From NCBI GenBank assembly GCA_900757235.1, contig CAAENB010000176.1, positions 1 to 23,315 of the forward strand: a stretch of DNA of 23,315 nt, read 5' to 3'. The notes under the pieces were generated by a model, which ran no database searches, was not told where the DNA came from, and saw nothing but the letters and a program-made list of their open reading frames with translations. The DNA is from an uncultured Collinsella sp. (GTDB lineage Bacteria > Actinomycetota > Coriobacteriia > Coriobacteriales > Coriobacteriaceae). Shown piece after piece: positions 8,241 to 15,622 of the stretch (position 1 is the first letter of the stretch; every line of letters starts with the position of its first letter). Made by a program: the position numbers and the translations under genes.

Positions 8241-9263
8241 CTACTCGCCATCGATGTCAGTCGCGACGGCCTCCTCGATGGCCTCGACACCGACAGGCGA
8301 CAGATCCTCCTTGCCTTGGCAGAACTTCTTGTCGTCCCAGCCAGTCAGAATCGGAGCCATGATCGCCGTGATGATAACGGCGGTGGCGATCTGAGCGTAC
8401 GCGGTGGGCGCAAGCTCGGCGTAACGCGGTGCGACCTCGGCGAGGGCAACCGGTGTGGTCATAGCCGTGCCGGCAATGGTGGAGCAAGCCACAGCGGCCT
8501 TGCCATTGCCGCCGCACAGACGCTCGAACGCAAAGGTGATGGGACCGACGACAAACAGCGTGACAAGGCCCAGCAAGATGCCGGAAATACCGCCGGTGAT
8601 AAAGCTCGACAGGCTCATGGACGCACCGAGCTGAAATCCGATGACGGCAATCGCGGGATTGGCACCGGGCACCAGCAGGTTCTTGATAAACGGGAACAGG
8701 TTGCCCAGAACCATGCCAATAACGAGTGGCAAGATGGAGCCGATAATGGTGCCAATGGGAATGTTGGCGAGGCCGGAAACACCGAGGATGATCATCGTGA
8801 CGGCGGGGCCAGCCGTAAAGAACAGGATACCGACGGCGCCCTGCTCGGACTCATCGCCGAACTCGCCCATGATGCCCGTATAGAGCGCCATGTTGCAAAA
8901 CGTGATGCCGCCGATGATAGACACGGAGCTCAGACCCAGGAAGTTGTCGTTAAAGAAATATGCCACGCCCAGGCCGAGAGCCGCTGCGACGACCAGCTTG
9001 GGGATCAGCACGACGATACCGGTCTTGATGGCACCCGGCGTGGACTTAAAGCTGATGCCGGCGCCCACAAACAGCAGGATCGCGGCGACGATGGTATTGG
9101 AGCCACCGCGGCAGGCAGCCGTAAAGAAGCCGCCGATCTCAAAAACCTGCGGGCAGAAGGTGTTGAGCAAAAGACCGACGATCATCGGATAGATCATGAT
9201 GTCGCCCGGGATGCGCGGGACCTTGAATTTCTTTTGCTCGTTGGCGGTTGCTTCCTGTGCCAT
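8241..9263 (-). CDS. kdgT: 2-keto-3-deoxygluconate permease family transporter
   Basis: Membrane permease of the KdgT family, which imports 2-keto-3-deoxygluconate with protons, 340 residues. The ATG at 9263 (MAQEAT) is chosen: a GGGGG tract lies about 4 nt upstream, while the alternative TTG at 9293 has no site. Hydrophobic segments fill most of the protein. Family-like stretches are VPRIPGDIMIYPMIVG near the start, GGITFCNMALYTGIMGEFGD mid-protein (KdgT has a comparable NGGLYA region) and GNGKAAVACSTIAGTAMTTPVALAE, corresponding to the conserved GTAGIAASSSAGAAVATP region of E. coli KdgT. The tail is acidic. No KDG kinase, aldolase or regulator is adjacent, so the physiological substrate is inferred from family alone. 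Codon use matches its neighbours. Confidence 0.85.
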   Translation of the reverse strand: MAQEATANEQKKFKVPRIPGDIMIYPMIVGLLLNTFCPQVFEIGGFFTAACRGGSNTIVAAILLFVGAGISFKSTPGAIKTGIVVLIPKLVVAAALGLGVAYFFNDNFLGLSSVSIIGGITFCNMALYTGIMGEFGDESEQGAVGILFFTAGPAVTMIILGVSGLANIPIGTIIGSILPLVIGMVLGNLFPFIKNLLVPGANPAIAVIGFQLGASMSLSSFITGGISGILLGLVTLFVVGPITFAFERLCGGNGKAAVACSTIAGTAMTTPVALAEVAPRYAELAPTAYAQIATAVIITAIMAPILTGWDDKKFCQGKEDLSPVGVEAIEEAVATDIDGE

Positions 9264-9413
9264 GAAACCCCCATTTCCGCTGACGGGGTACAAAAGCCCA
9301 CGTCACGCTTTGCTACAGTAAAGTTTGACCATGGTACCAGAAGAAATAGACCAGCTCGGTGAAAAATCCGACGAGTTGGGATGGGACGAGATTCGGCGCC
9401 CGCGACGCCACCC

Positions 9414-9737
9414 CTATATAAGGCTCAAGACAATATAGAGTACGATGCCCGAGACGCAGCACCACAGCATCGATTTTGTCTTGACCGCCACGACCACGAC
9501 GCCGGCGGCCGCAATCCAGGGAACCAAGGCAGGCCAGAGTCCCGCGTCGAACGCGCCGGGGCTCACCAAGTCGTTGGCGACCAGCGCGGCAAAGGCGGCG
9601 GGCGGGATATAGCCCAGGGCCTCGGTAATGCGGGGCGACAGGGTCCGCCCGCGCAAGGCGAACGCCGGCGCGATGCGAAAGAACGCGATAGCAGCCCACG
9701 ACGACAGCCACAGAACCAAGAACTCGTTAACGGGCAT
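9414..9737 (-). CDS. azlD: AzlD-family branched-chain amino acid export subunit
   Basis: Small partner subunit of the AzlCD exporter (branched-chain amino acids or analogues), 107 residues with about four membrane segments. The start is the ATG at 9737 (MPVNEFLVLW). It overlaps the last 11 nt of azlC, which implies translational coupling. The frame is open further upstream but that part lies inside azlC in another frame. Typical AzlD features are the Arg-Ile/Leu-Ala-Pro motif after TM1 (FFRIAPAFAL) and the central GYIPPAAFAAL segment. A four-residue LSLI tail follows a hydrophobic last helix. No terminator is clear downstream. Confidence 0.86.
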   Translation of the reverse strand: MPVNEFLVLWLSSWAAIAFFRIAPAFALRGRTLSPRITEALGYIPPAAFAALVANDLVSPGAFDAGLWPALVPWIAAAGVVVVAVKTKSMLWCCVSGIVLYIVLSLI

Positions 9738-10419
9738 CGCGGGCACCTCTTCCGTCAAATACAGCATCGCACGCCAACGCAATGGCCATGCCGGCCACGA
9801 CGCTTGCCGGCACGGCAATATTCGTGAGGCCCAAGAACTTGCATACGGCGACGGACACCGCGCCCGAAACCGCCGCGACAACGTTGCCGCGCGACAGCCG
9901 CTGCGAAAAGAGCAGGCAGATAAAGAGCGAGGTGCAGACAAAGGCTGCAATGGCGGTGGGAACATCGACAACGGCGCCGACGATGGCGCCCATCGTACAC
10001 GAAACGCCCCATGTTGCGATGAGAATCACGTTGAGCACAAAGGACTCGCGCGGGCCCCAATCCTCCCCTTCAACCAACTTGGCAAGCGAGATGCCATATG
10101 CCTCCTCGGTAAGTGTCGCGGCAACAGCCAGCGTCTGACGCTTCGAGGCACCCGTCAGATGCGGCGCGATCGATGCCGAGTAAAGCGCAAAGCGCGAGGA
10201 GATGGCAGCAACGCTCGCGACGATCGATGCTGCAGGCACGCCCGCCAGCCACAGGTTGCAGATCATAAACTGGCCGCTGCCCGTCACAAACGTGCTGCTC
10301 AGGGCAAAGACCATCCAGGGTTCCATTCCCGTCTGCCCCATGATCATTCCGCACGGCGCGCCTATTGCAACATAGGTAAGCATCACCGGCCAGACGGTTT
10401 TAAAGATCCTAAGGACCAT
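9727..10419 (-). CDS. azlC: AzlC-family branched-chain amino acid exporter
   Basis: Main membrane subunit of the AzlCD export complex, 230 residues. The ATG at 10419 (MVLRIFKTVWPVM) is chosen, with GGGAG about 5 nt upstream. The frame runs open to 10653, but that extension crosses the divergent HD gene and is not protein-like. Family-like segments are the glycine-rich AIGAPCGMIMGQTG near residue 20, the GSGQFM motif (AzlC proteins carry a conserved G-x-x-Q region) near 55, SSRFALYSASIAPHL near 85 and the LTEEAYGIS stretch in mid-protein. It overlaps azlD by 11 nt. Its 5' region is shared with the divergent HD gene and holds a perfect inverted repeat at 10479-10514, a candidate operator. Confidence 0.88.
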   Translation of the reverse strand: MVLRIFKTVWPVMLTYVAIGAPCGMIMGQTGMEPWMVFALSSTFVTGSGQFMICNLWLAGVPAASIVASVAAISSRFALYSASIAPHLTGASKRQTLAVAATLTEEAYGISLAKLVEGEDWGPRESFVLNVILIATWGVSCTMGAIVGAVVDVPTAIAAFVCTSLFICLLFSQRLSRGNVVAAVSGAVSVAVCKFLGLTNIAVPASVVAGMAIALACDAVFDGRGARDAR

Positions 10420-10478
10420 GCCACTCCCATTCTGGTAAGTCGTCTGCAGCGCACCTCGCAACGCAGCAGAAATATCAA

Positions 10479-10514
10479 CCGGTGGCAATAAAGTTCGCCT
10501 ACAATTGCCACCGG
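10479..10514. promoter_or_regulatory. Perfect 11-bp inverted repeat between azlC and the HD gene
   Basis: Arms CCGGTGGCAAT (10479-10489) and ATTGCCACCGG (10504-10514) are separated by 14 bp, so half-site centres are 25 bp apart. A plus-strand TACAAT (10500-10505), 5 of 6 to a -10, overlaps the start of the right arm. The placement suggests a dimeric or tetrameric repressor site controlling one or both divergent genes. No regulator gene is next to it. Confidence 0.55.
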
Positions 10515-10545
10515 ATCGAAAGACACAACTTTTTAGGAAGTCATT

Positions 10546-11358
10546 ATGACAGCTATCGATCGAGACCGGGCGCGCGCAGCCTTCAAAAGCTACACCGATG
10601 CCTACGACGCCACCAACCCACGCATCGCGCTCAAAATCGAGCATACGTACCACGTGGCCGAGGCATGCGATGCCGTAGCGCGCGAGCAGGGCTGGTCGTC
10701 AGATGATATTGACTTGGCATGGCTTTGCGGCCTGCTGCACGATATAGGCCGCTTTGAGCAGCTGCGACGCTGGGACACCTTTAAGGACGCCGAGAGCATG
10801 GGCCATGCAGCGCTGGGCATCGAGGTCCTCTTTGGCGAGAATCCCGCCGATGCACCCGCCGTGACGAGCGTCCGCGACTTTATCGATGACCCGGCAGAAG
10901 ATGAGCTCATCCGAGCGAGCATTGCCTATCACAGCGATTTCCGTCTACCCGCGCAGCTCGACGAGCGCACGCGGCGCTTCTGCGATATCGTGCGCGATGG
11001 CGACAAGATCGACATTATGCGCACCATCGCCGACAGCACCGTCGACACCATCCTCAAGGTGGATGAGGACACGTTTCTCGCCAGCCACTTCTCGACACCG
11101 GCGCTTACCGCCTTTGACGAGCATCGCTGCGTCGCGCGTGACGAGCGCAACGAGCCGGCGGACTACCTGGTGGGGCTCATCTGCTTTATGTTTGAGCTCG
11201 TCCATCCGGCAAGCCGTGCACTGGCGCGCGAGCAAGGCGATATCTATCGCCTGCTCGACGCGCCCTTTGGCATTACGCGACCCTTTACCGACCCCGCCGC
11301 GCAGGCAACCTGGAGCCGCCTTAAGGACGAGCTGCGCCGCTGGCTGGCAAGCGCTTAG
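10546..11358 (+). CDS. HD-domain phosphohydrolase
   Basis: Soluble 270-residue protein with an HD metal-dependent phosphohydrolase domain. The ATG at 10546 has TAGGAAG five nt upstream. The metal-ligand pattern is His36 (in EHTYHV), the His65-Asp66 doublet (in LLHDIGRFEQ), then an Asp in the RDGDKID segment around residue 150. These are the H...HD...D ligands of the family. The rest is helical and shows no GGDEF, response-regulator or synthetase domain. Substrates in this family range from nucleotides to cyclic dinucleotides, and nothing here decides between them. It is divergent from azlCD. Its stop codon overlaps the stop of the convergent etfA-like gene (11355-11358), leaving no room for a terminator. 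Confidence 0.85.
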   Translation: MTAIDRDRARAAFKSYTDAYDATNPRIALKIEHTYHVAEACDAVAREQGWSSDDIDLAWLCGLLHDIGRFEQLRRWDTFKDAESMGHAALGIEVLFGENPADAPAVTSVRDFIDDPAEDELIRASIAYHSDFRLPAQLDERTRRFCDIVRDGDKIDIMRTIADSTVDTILKVDEDTFLASHFSTPALTAFDEHRCVARDERNEPADYLVGLICFMFELVHPASRALAREQGDIYRLLDAPFGITRPFTDPAAQATWSRLKDELRRWLASA

Positions 11359-12560
11359 CACTCGAGCTGAGCCAGCAGTTCCTCAACGATCTCAACGGCA
11401 TCGCCGACGACCTTGTACCGGGCGGCACCGAAGATGGGGGCATCCGGGTCCTCATTGATGGCGACAATGCACTCCGCCCCACCGATGCCGGCGAGATGCT
11501 GGATAGCGCCCGAGACACCGATGCTCACGAGGAGCTTGGGCGAGACCGATACACCCGTCTGGCCAATTTGGTGGCGATACTCCAGCCAGCCGGCCTCCAC
11601 CACGGGGCGCGTGCAGCCAAGCTCGGCACCCAGAGCCTCGGCAAGCTTTCGCATCAGCGGTAGGTTTTTCTTGGAGCCGATGCCGCGGCCCACCACGACT
11701 AGACGCTCGGCATCGGCAATTGAGGCCTGCTGTCCCCACTCCTCGGCGGGAATCGAGATCTCGACACGGGCCTTAACGTCATCCGCTAGCACTACCTGGG
11801 CAATCGTGCCGGAGCGGCTATAGTCAAACTCGGGCGCCTTAAAGATGCCGGGGCGCACCGTTGCCATCTGAGGACGGTGGTTGGGGCAGATAATGGTGGC
11901 CATCAGGTTGCCGCCAAACGCCGGGCGCGTCTGCTGCAGCAGACCCGTCTCCGTATCCATCGAAAGCACCGTGCAATCGGCCGTAAGGCCCGTCTGCAAG
12001 CGCACGGCCACACTGGGCGCCAGCTCGCGACCAAAGGCGGTCGCGCCGTACAGAATGGCCTCGGGCTTGCGCTCGGCTACCAAATCGCAGATCAAGCGGG
12101 CGTAGACCTCCGCGTCGTTCTGACGCAGGCGCTCGTCACGACAGACCAGAACTTCGTCCGCACCGGCGCAAATCAGATGCTCCAGGTCCCCGAGTGAGCC
12201 CTCGGGGCTCATGCCGACCAGTGCCACCAGACGGCAGCCGCGGGCATCGGCAAGCTCGCGCCCCTTGCCCATGAGCTCGAAGGCCACGGATGCAACGGCA
12301 TCGTGCTCGTCAGTCTGCACGAAGATCCAGATGTCTCGATATGCGTCAAGGTCTGCCGCGCCGGCGGCCCCGTCGCGCTCAATCGAGATGGCGTTGACGG
12401 GGCAGGCGTCGACGCACCCACCGCACAGGATACAGCCGTCGGTTACGCGGGCACAGCGATTGGGGCGCTCACCCTCCACCACAATGCCGCCCGAGGCGCA
12501 GGCGCGAACGCAGCGACCGCAGCCGATACAGGCTTCGCTATCGATAATCAGCCCGCTCAT
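11355..12560 (-). CDS. etfA: Electron transfer flavoprotein alpha subunit with N-terminal 2[4Fe-4S] ferredoxin domain
   Basis: FAD-binding alpha subunit of an Etf heterodimer, 401 residues, ATG at 12560. Residues 1-60 form a bacterial ferredoxin domain with two cysteine clusters: CIGCGRCVRAC at 11-21 and CILCGGCVDACP at about 43-54. The EtfA N-terminal fold follows. The C-terminal FAD domain carries GRGIGSKKN, the RPVVEAGWLEYRHQIGQTG-type motif and SIGVSGAIQH. Ferredoxin-fused EtfA is known from the Acetobacterium lactate dehydrogenase/Etf and caffeyl-CoA reductase/Etf complexes, where the cluster passes electrons to or from ferredoxin. The gene starts directly after the etfB stop with no spacer; AGGGG inside the etfB end can serve as ribosome site. 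It is the last gene of the operon. Confidence 0.93.
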   Translation of the reverse strand: MSGLIIDSEACIGCGRCVRACASGGIVVEGERPNRCARVTDGCILCGGCVDACPVNAISIERDGAAGAADLDAYRDIWIFVQTDEHDAVASVAFELMGKGRELADARGCRLVALVGMSPEGSLGDLEHLICAGADEVLVCRDERLRQNDAEVYARLICDLVAERKPEAILYGATAFGRELAPSVAVRLQTGLTADCTVLSMDTETGLLQQTRPAFGGNLMATIICPNHRPQMATVRPGIFKAPEFDYSRSGTIAQVVLADDVKARVEISIPAEEWGQQASIADAERLVVVGRGIGSKKNLPLMRKLAEALGAELGCTRPVVEAGWLEYRHQIGQTGVSVSPKLLVSIGVSGAIQHLAGIGGAECIVAINEDPDAPIFGAARYKVVGDAVEIVEELLAQLEC

Positions 12561-13376
12561 CTATGCCATCCCCTCGATAATCTTGGCAAGTTTTACCGCC
12601 TGCTCGGACGCCGTTCCCTCGACGGCCTCGCACGTTTGGTCACGGTCGGGCACAAACGAGCGCACGACTTGCGTCGGTGATCCGGCAAGGCCGCAACGCG
12701 AGGGGTCGGCGTTTACGTCGGCAGCGCTGGCCACGCGCACGTCTGCATCCTCGGCCGCGCGAATACCGGCAATACTCGGCATGCGCAGCTGGCCAATCTC
12801 CTTGGCAGTCGTCATCGCACACGGCATCTCCAGGTACACCGTCTCCTCGCCGGCATCGCAGCCGTGAACGAGCGCCAGCGAGCCACACGTCGTAAATCCC
12901 GCGCTCTGCACACAGCTCACGTCGGTCACGCAGGGGACCCCAAAGGCGCCGGCCAGCTCGGGGCCGATCTGGGCCGTATCGCCGTCCACCGCCATCTTGC
13001 CGCAGATGAGCAGGTCAAAGTCCTCATCGAGTGCCTCGATGCCGCATTTGAGGGCATAGGTGGTGGCTAGGGTATCGGCGCCCGCAAAGGCGCGATCGGT
13101 CAGCAGCAGCGCGTCGTCGGCACCGCGGGCGATGCAGTCGCGCAGCAGCGATTCGGTCGCGGGGATGCCCATCGACACCACCGTCACACGCACGTCCATG
13201 CCAAAGCCGATAAAGTCGTCCTTCAGCGCTAGCGCACATTCGAGGGCACTTGCATCGAAGGGATTAATGACCGCCTGCTTGCCATCACGCACGATAGTAT
13301 TGGTCTTGGGGTCCATCTTGACCTCGGTGCTTCCGGGCACCGCCTTGACGCACACCACCATATGGAAATCACTCAT
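12561..13376 (-). CDS. etfB: Electron transfer flavoprotein beta subunit
   Basis: Beta subunit of the Etf dimer, 271 residues. The ATG at 13376 (MSDFHMVVCVKAVPG) is 9 nt from AAGGGGG. A GTG at 13382, which forms a GTGA overlap with the preceding gene's stop, is a possible alternative but lies only 3 nt from that site. Family segments are the CVKAVPGSTEVKMDP N-terminus, NPFDASALECALALK near 40, the GADDALLLTDRAFAGADTLAT-like segment near 85, and VDGDTAQIGPELAGAFGVP. These resemble the bifurcating Etf group, which binds a second FAD, rather than the AMP-binding respiratory type; this is a reading by eye. It is coupled to the upstream oxidoreductase and the downstream etfA. Confidence 0.92.
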   Translation of the reverse strand: MSDFHMVVCVKAVPGSTEVKMDPKTNTIVRDGKQAVINPFDASALECALALKDDFIGFGMDVRVTVVSMGIPATESLLRDCIARGADDALLLTDRAFAGADTLATTYALKCGIEALDEDFDLLICGKMAVDGDTAQIGPELAGAFGVPCVTDVSCVQSAGFTTCGSLALVHGCDAGEETVYLEMPCAMTTAKEIGQLRMPSIAGIRAAEDADVRVASAADVNADPSRCGLAGSPTQVVRSFVPDRDQTCEAVEGTASEQAVKLAKIIEGMA

Positions 13377-13378
13377 CT

Positions 13379-14980
13379 TCACGCGCCCCCTTTCTGGACG
13401 AGTTCATCCAAGAGCTTCTCCGTAAACAGGTTGCCGCGACCCAACTGGCCGGCAGGATCGAGCTGGAGTTTGAGGCGCGCCGACTCGACCATGGCCTCGT
13501 GGCCGTACATCGTCTCCAAGAAGCCCGCCTTGATCTTGCCGACGCCGTGTTCGGCAGAAACGGCACCGCCCATGGCCGTGACCTCGGAAGCCCACTGGGC
13601 AAAGAGCTCTCCACCACGACGGTAGTCTTGCGCATCGCGCGGCAGGATGTTCACATGCAGATGGTTGTTCCCGATGTGTCCCCAGGCAGCAGACTCAAGC
13701 CCGCTTTCGGCCAGCGTGCGGCGATAGAGGGCCATGACATCGGCAAGGCGTGCATTGGGCACCGACATATCCGATCCCAGCTTGGTAATGGTGGGGTCGG
13801 TGCGGCGACGCTCGTCAATGAGCATGTTGACGCTCTCGGGCACCGCGTGGCGGAAGAACCGCTGGCACTCGCGATCGACTTCGGTGCGGGCGACCCATGT
13901 CGCATCGTCGCGGCCGCCCGCAAACTCCAGCACCCATCCAAGGTGGTACAGCTCCTCGGTCGCCTGCGCCTCGTCATCGCAGTCGAGCTCCACGTAGACA
14001 CAGACCTTTGCCTCGTCGTCGAGCGCCGGCAGCGAGGCAAACGCTGTCGACTGCTCGCGCTGGCGACGCAGGATATCCAGGGCGCCAGCATCGAAATACT
14101 CAATAGCGGCGGCATGGGACAGCACGGGACGCACGGAATCGGTAAAGGACACGGCCTTGTCTTCGCTATCGAAAAAGCAACTCACACCCCATACGACCGA
14201 AGGTGCCGCCTGCAGGGCGATCTCGAGCTCGGTAATGACGCCGAGCGTGCCGCACGCACCGATAAAAAGATCGATGGCGTCCATATCGTCCGCAACAAAA
14301 TACCCCGAGGCATTTTTGGTCTTGGGCATGGTGTAGTCAGGAAGATCAAGCTCGAATGTATGACCCTCTGCCGTCACGAGCGACAGGTGGCGGCCCTGGG
14401 CAAAAGCCTCGCCGCGCTGAAGCTCAAGCAAATCGCCATCAGCCAGCGCGACGTGGAGTCCCGTGATATGCGGGCGCATGGGGCCGTAAGCGTAGCTGCG
14501 GGCGCCGGAGGCGTTGCATGCCGCCATGCCACCCAGACAGGCAGATGCCTCGGTGGGATCGGTGGGAAAGAACTGCTCGGGGGACTCTTGGAACTCCTCG
14601 TAGGCCTCAAGCGATGCCTGGTCCCAACCAGCGGTCGGCAGTACCTTCTTGCTCAGCTGCTTACGCAGCTCCGAGAGCACAACGCCCGGCTCCACGCGCA
14701 GCAGAAATTGGCCTTGTTCATCGCGGCGAAGGCCCAAGTAGCGATTCATACGGGAAGTATTGAGGATATGCCCACCGTGGGGCACGGCACCGGCGGCAAG
14801 GCCGGTTCGGGCGCCCTGAACCGTTACCGGGACACGCTCGGCATGGAGCGTTTCCAAAATGGCACGGACCTCGTCTTCCGTTGTCGGAAACGAGATGCTC
14901 GATGCTTCGCCCGATGCACGAGATTCATCGCGGCCATACTCTTCGAACTCATCGGTGAAGGGTTTAATGGTTGCAGACAC
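13379..14980 (-). CDS. FAD-binding 2-hydroxyacid (D-lactate/glycolate-type) dehydrogenase, Etf-linked
   Basis: 533-residue flavoprotein of the GlcD/VAO family, first gene of an operon with etfB and etfA. The start is GTG at 14980 with AGGGGGAG 6 nt upstream. The FAD_binding_4 domain covers roughly 25-260, with PVTVQGARTGLAAGAVP at 51-67 and GACGTLGVITELEIAL closing it. The FAD-oxidase C-terminal domain carries HIGNNHLHVN at 435-444 and AEHGVGKIK around 476-484, both with family active-site His. In Acetobacterium woodii a GlcD-type LctD with LctB/LctC (Etf) oxidises lactate with NAD+ while consuming reduced ferredoxin; gene content here matches. The substrate could also be 2-hydroxyglutarate or glycolate. 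No lactate permease or racemase is adjacent. Confidence 0.88.
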   Translation of the reverse strand: MSATIKPFTDEFEEYGRDESRASGEASSISFPTTEDEVRAILETLHAERVPVTVQGARTGLAAGAVPHGGHILNTSRMNRYLGLRRDEQGQFLLRVEPGVVLSELRKQLSKKVLPTAGWDQASLEAYEEFQESPEQFFPTDPTEASACLGGMAACNASGARSYAYGPMRPHITGLHVALADGDLLELQRGEAFAQGRHLSLVTAEGHTFELDLPDYTMPKTKNASGYFVADDMDAIDLFIGACGTLGVITELEIALQAAPSVVWGVSCFFDSEDKAVSFTDSVRPVLSHAAAIEYFDAGALDILRRQREQSTAFASLPALDDEAKVCVYVELDCDDEAQATEELYHLGWVLEFAGGRDDATWVARTEVDRECQRFFRHAVPESVNMLIDERRRTDPTITKLGSDMSVPNARLADVMALYRRTLAESGLESAAWGHIGNNHLHVNILPRDAQDYRRGGELFAQWASEVTAMGGAVSAEHGVGKIKAGFLETMYGHEAMVESARLKLQLDPAGQLGRGNLFTEKLLDELVQKGGA

Positions 14981-15233
14981 GCGAACTCCCCCTTTAGCTA
15001 ACTACAGTGTTTGCAGGGAGATGTTACCGCATCGTTTCGTCGACGTGTTCGAGACCGTCTCCATAATTGGCGATTTTTACGTTTGTGCAATTCGGCGAAC
15101 GGCAAGGCTTCCTCGGCAGACGATGCTTTTGACACATATCGCCCCGCCGTCGCCGACCGCTCGATTGTCGCTCGAAAAAAGTTGAAGTAATTTTTCCACC
15201 TTTTACCTGCGGAGATGTCAATCCGTCAAGCAT

Positions 15234-15251
15234 TTGGTCAGAAATTGGTCA
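15234..15251 (+). repeat. TTGGTCA direct repeat, 11-bp period
   Basis: TTGGTCA occurs at 15234-15240 and 15245-15251, one helical turn apart. Two further GTCAA elements lie just upstream at 15217 and 15225. The same-face spacing suggests tandem half-sites for an activator of the downstream surface operon; the regulator is unknown. Confidence 0.4.
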
Positions 15252-15280
15252 AGTAGCGGCTGATACGGTCGGCGTCGACA

Positions 15281-15304
15281 GCCAAAACCGATAGAAGTTT
15301 TGGC
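15281..15304 (+). promoter_or_regulatory. Perfect 8-bp inverted repeat before the surface operon
   Basis: GCCAAAAC (15281-15288) and GTTTTGGC (15297-15304) flank an 8-nt loop. The right arm ends 21 nt before the first start codon and about 10 nt before the AGGGAGG ribosome site. It is either an operator or a leader-RNA hairpin affecting translation. There is no T-run, so it is not a terminator. Confidence 0.45.
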
Positions 15305-15325
15305 CCCAGAAGCAGGGAGGTTCCC

Positions 15326-15622
15326 ATGGCATATTACTGGCCCCAGTACGGCGTCGCCATCGAGGTCGACGACGATCCCTATCTCCTGCCTTTCGACGAA
15401 GAGGCGTTCCCCGATACGGCGGTCTACCACGTCACCACCGATGTTATCTGCGACCCCGAGTCGTTCTCGGCGCTCGCCCACCACATCGCGCGTATCCACG
15501 ACATCGAGCTCCCTCACGACTTTGACGAGCTCATCTACTCGCGCCGCCTGATGCTTCACATGCTCTTTGGAGCGGACCCGTCCACGTTCGCACGTGTCTA
15601 CACCACCAAGGACGCCGCATGA
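15326..15622 (+). CDS. Small acidic protein of unknown function, possible remnant of a DUF559/Vsr-like nuclease fold
   Basis: 98 residues, ATG at 15326 with AGGGAGG 5 nt upstream, so translation is well supported. There is no signal peptide or membrane segment. The N-terminal YYWPQYGVAIEVDDDP, followed by TAVYHVTTDVICDPESFSALAHHI, resembles by eye the core strand-helix pattern of the PD-(D/E)xK nucleases of the DUF559/Vsr type (YWP-x-Y-x-LAVE-x-D-G ... V-x-R-V-T ... dP). However, the upstream part of such a domain and the usual Gly/His after the acidic strand are missing, so catalysis is doubtful. Its stop overlaps the next start as ATGA (15619-15622), which indicates coupling to the membrane-anchored protein. 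The resemblance is an inference only. Confidence 0.75.
   Translation: MAYYWPQYGVAIEVDDDPYLLPFDEEAFPDTAVYHVTTDVICDPESFSALAHHIARIHDIELPHDFDELIYSRRLMLHMLFGADPSTFARVYTTKDAA

Larger units (their letters stand above)
14981..15325. promoter_or_regulatory. 345-bp divergent intergenic region
   Basis: No gene is supported here. It should hold promoters for the oxidoreductase-etf operon (-) and the surface operon (+). On the minus strand a weak pair, TTGCAC (15085-15090) and AATTAT (15063-15068) with a 16-bp spacer, is the best candidate. On the plus strand a perfect TTGACA (15129-15134) lacks a partner -10. Further in are two TTGGTCA direct repeats (15234-15240, 15245-15251; 11-bp period) and a perfect inverted repeat at 15281-15304, listed separately. 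Confidence 0.35.

Noticed and set aside
8238..9362. 374-codon plus-strand frame opposite the kdgT-like gene
   Set aside because: Composition is Gly/Asp/Arg/Lys-rich without hydrophobic cores; the minus-strand product is a recognisable permease.
9628..10491. 287-codon plus-strand frame opposite azlCD
   Set aside because: Arg/Asn/His-rich shadow frame; azlC and azlD are recognisable on the minus strand.
13499..15001. 500-codon plus-strand frame opposite the FAD dehydrogenase
   Set aside because: Shadow of the real gene caused by high GC; no ribosome site or domain signature, while the minus-strand protein has clear motifs.
15024..15233. 69-codon minus-strand frame in the divergent intergenic region
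   Set aside because: No clear ribosome site, Arg/Lys/Cys-rich with no family features, and it lies where promoters are expected.
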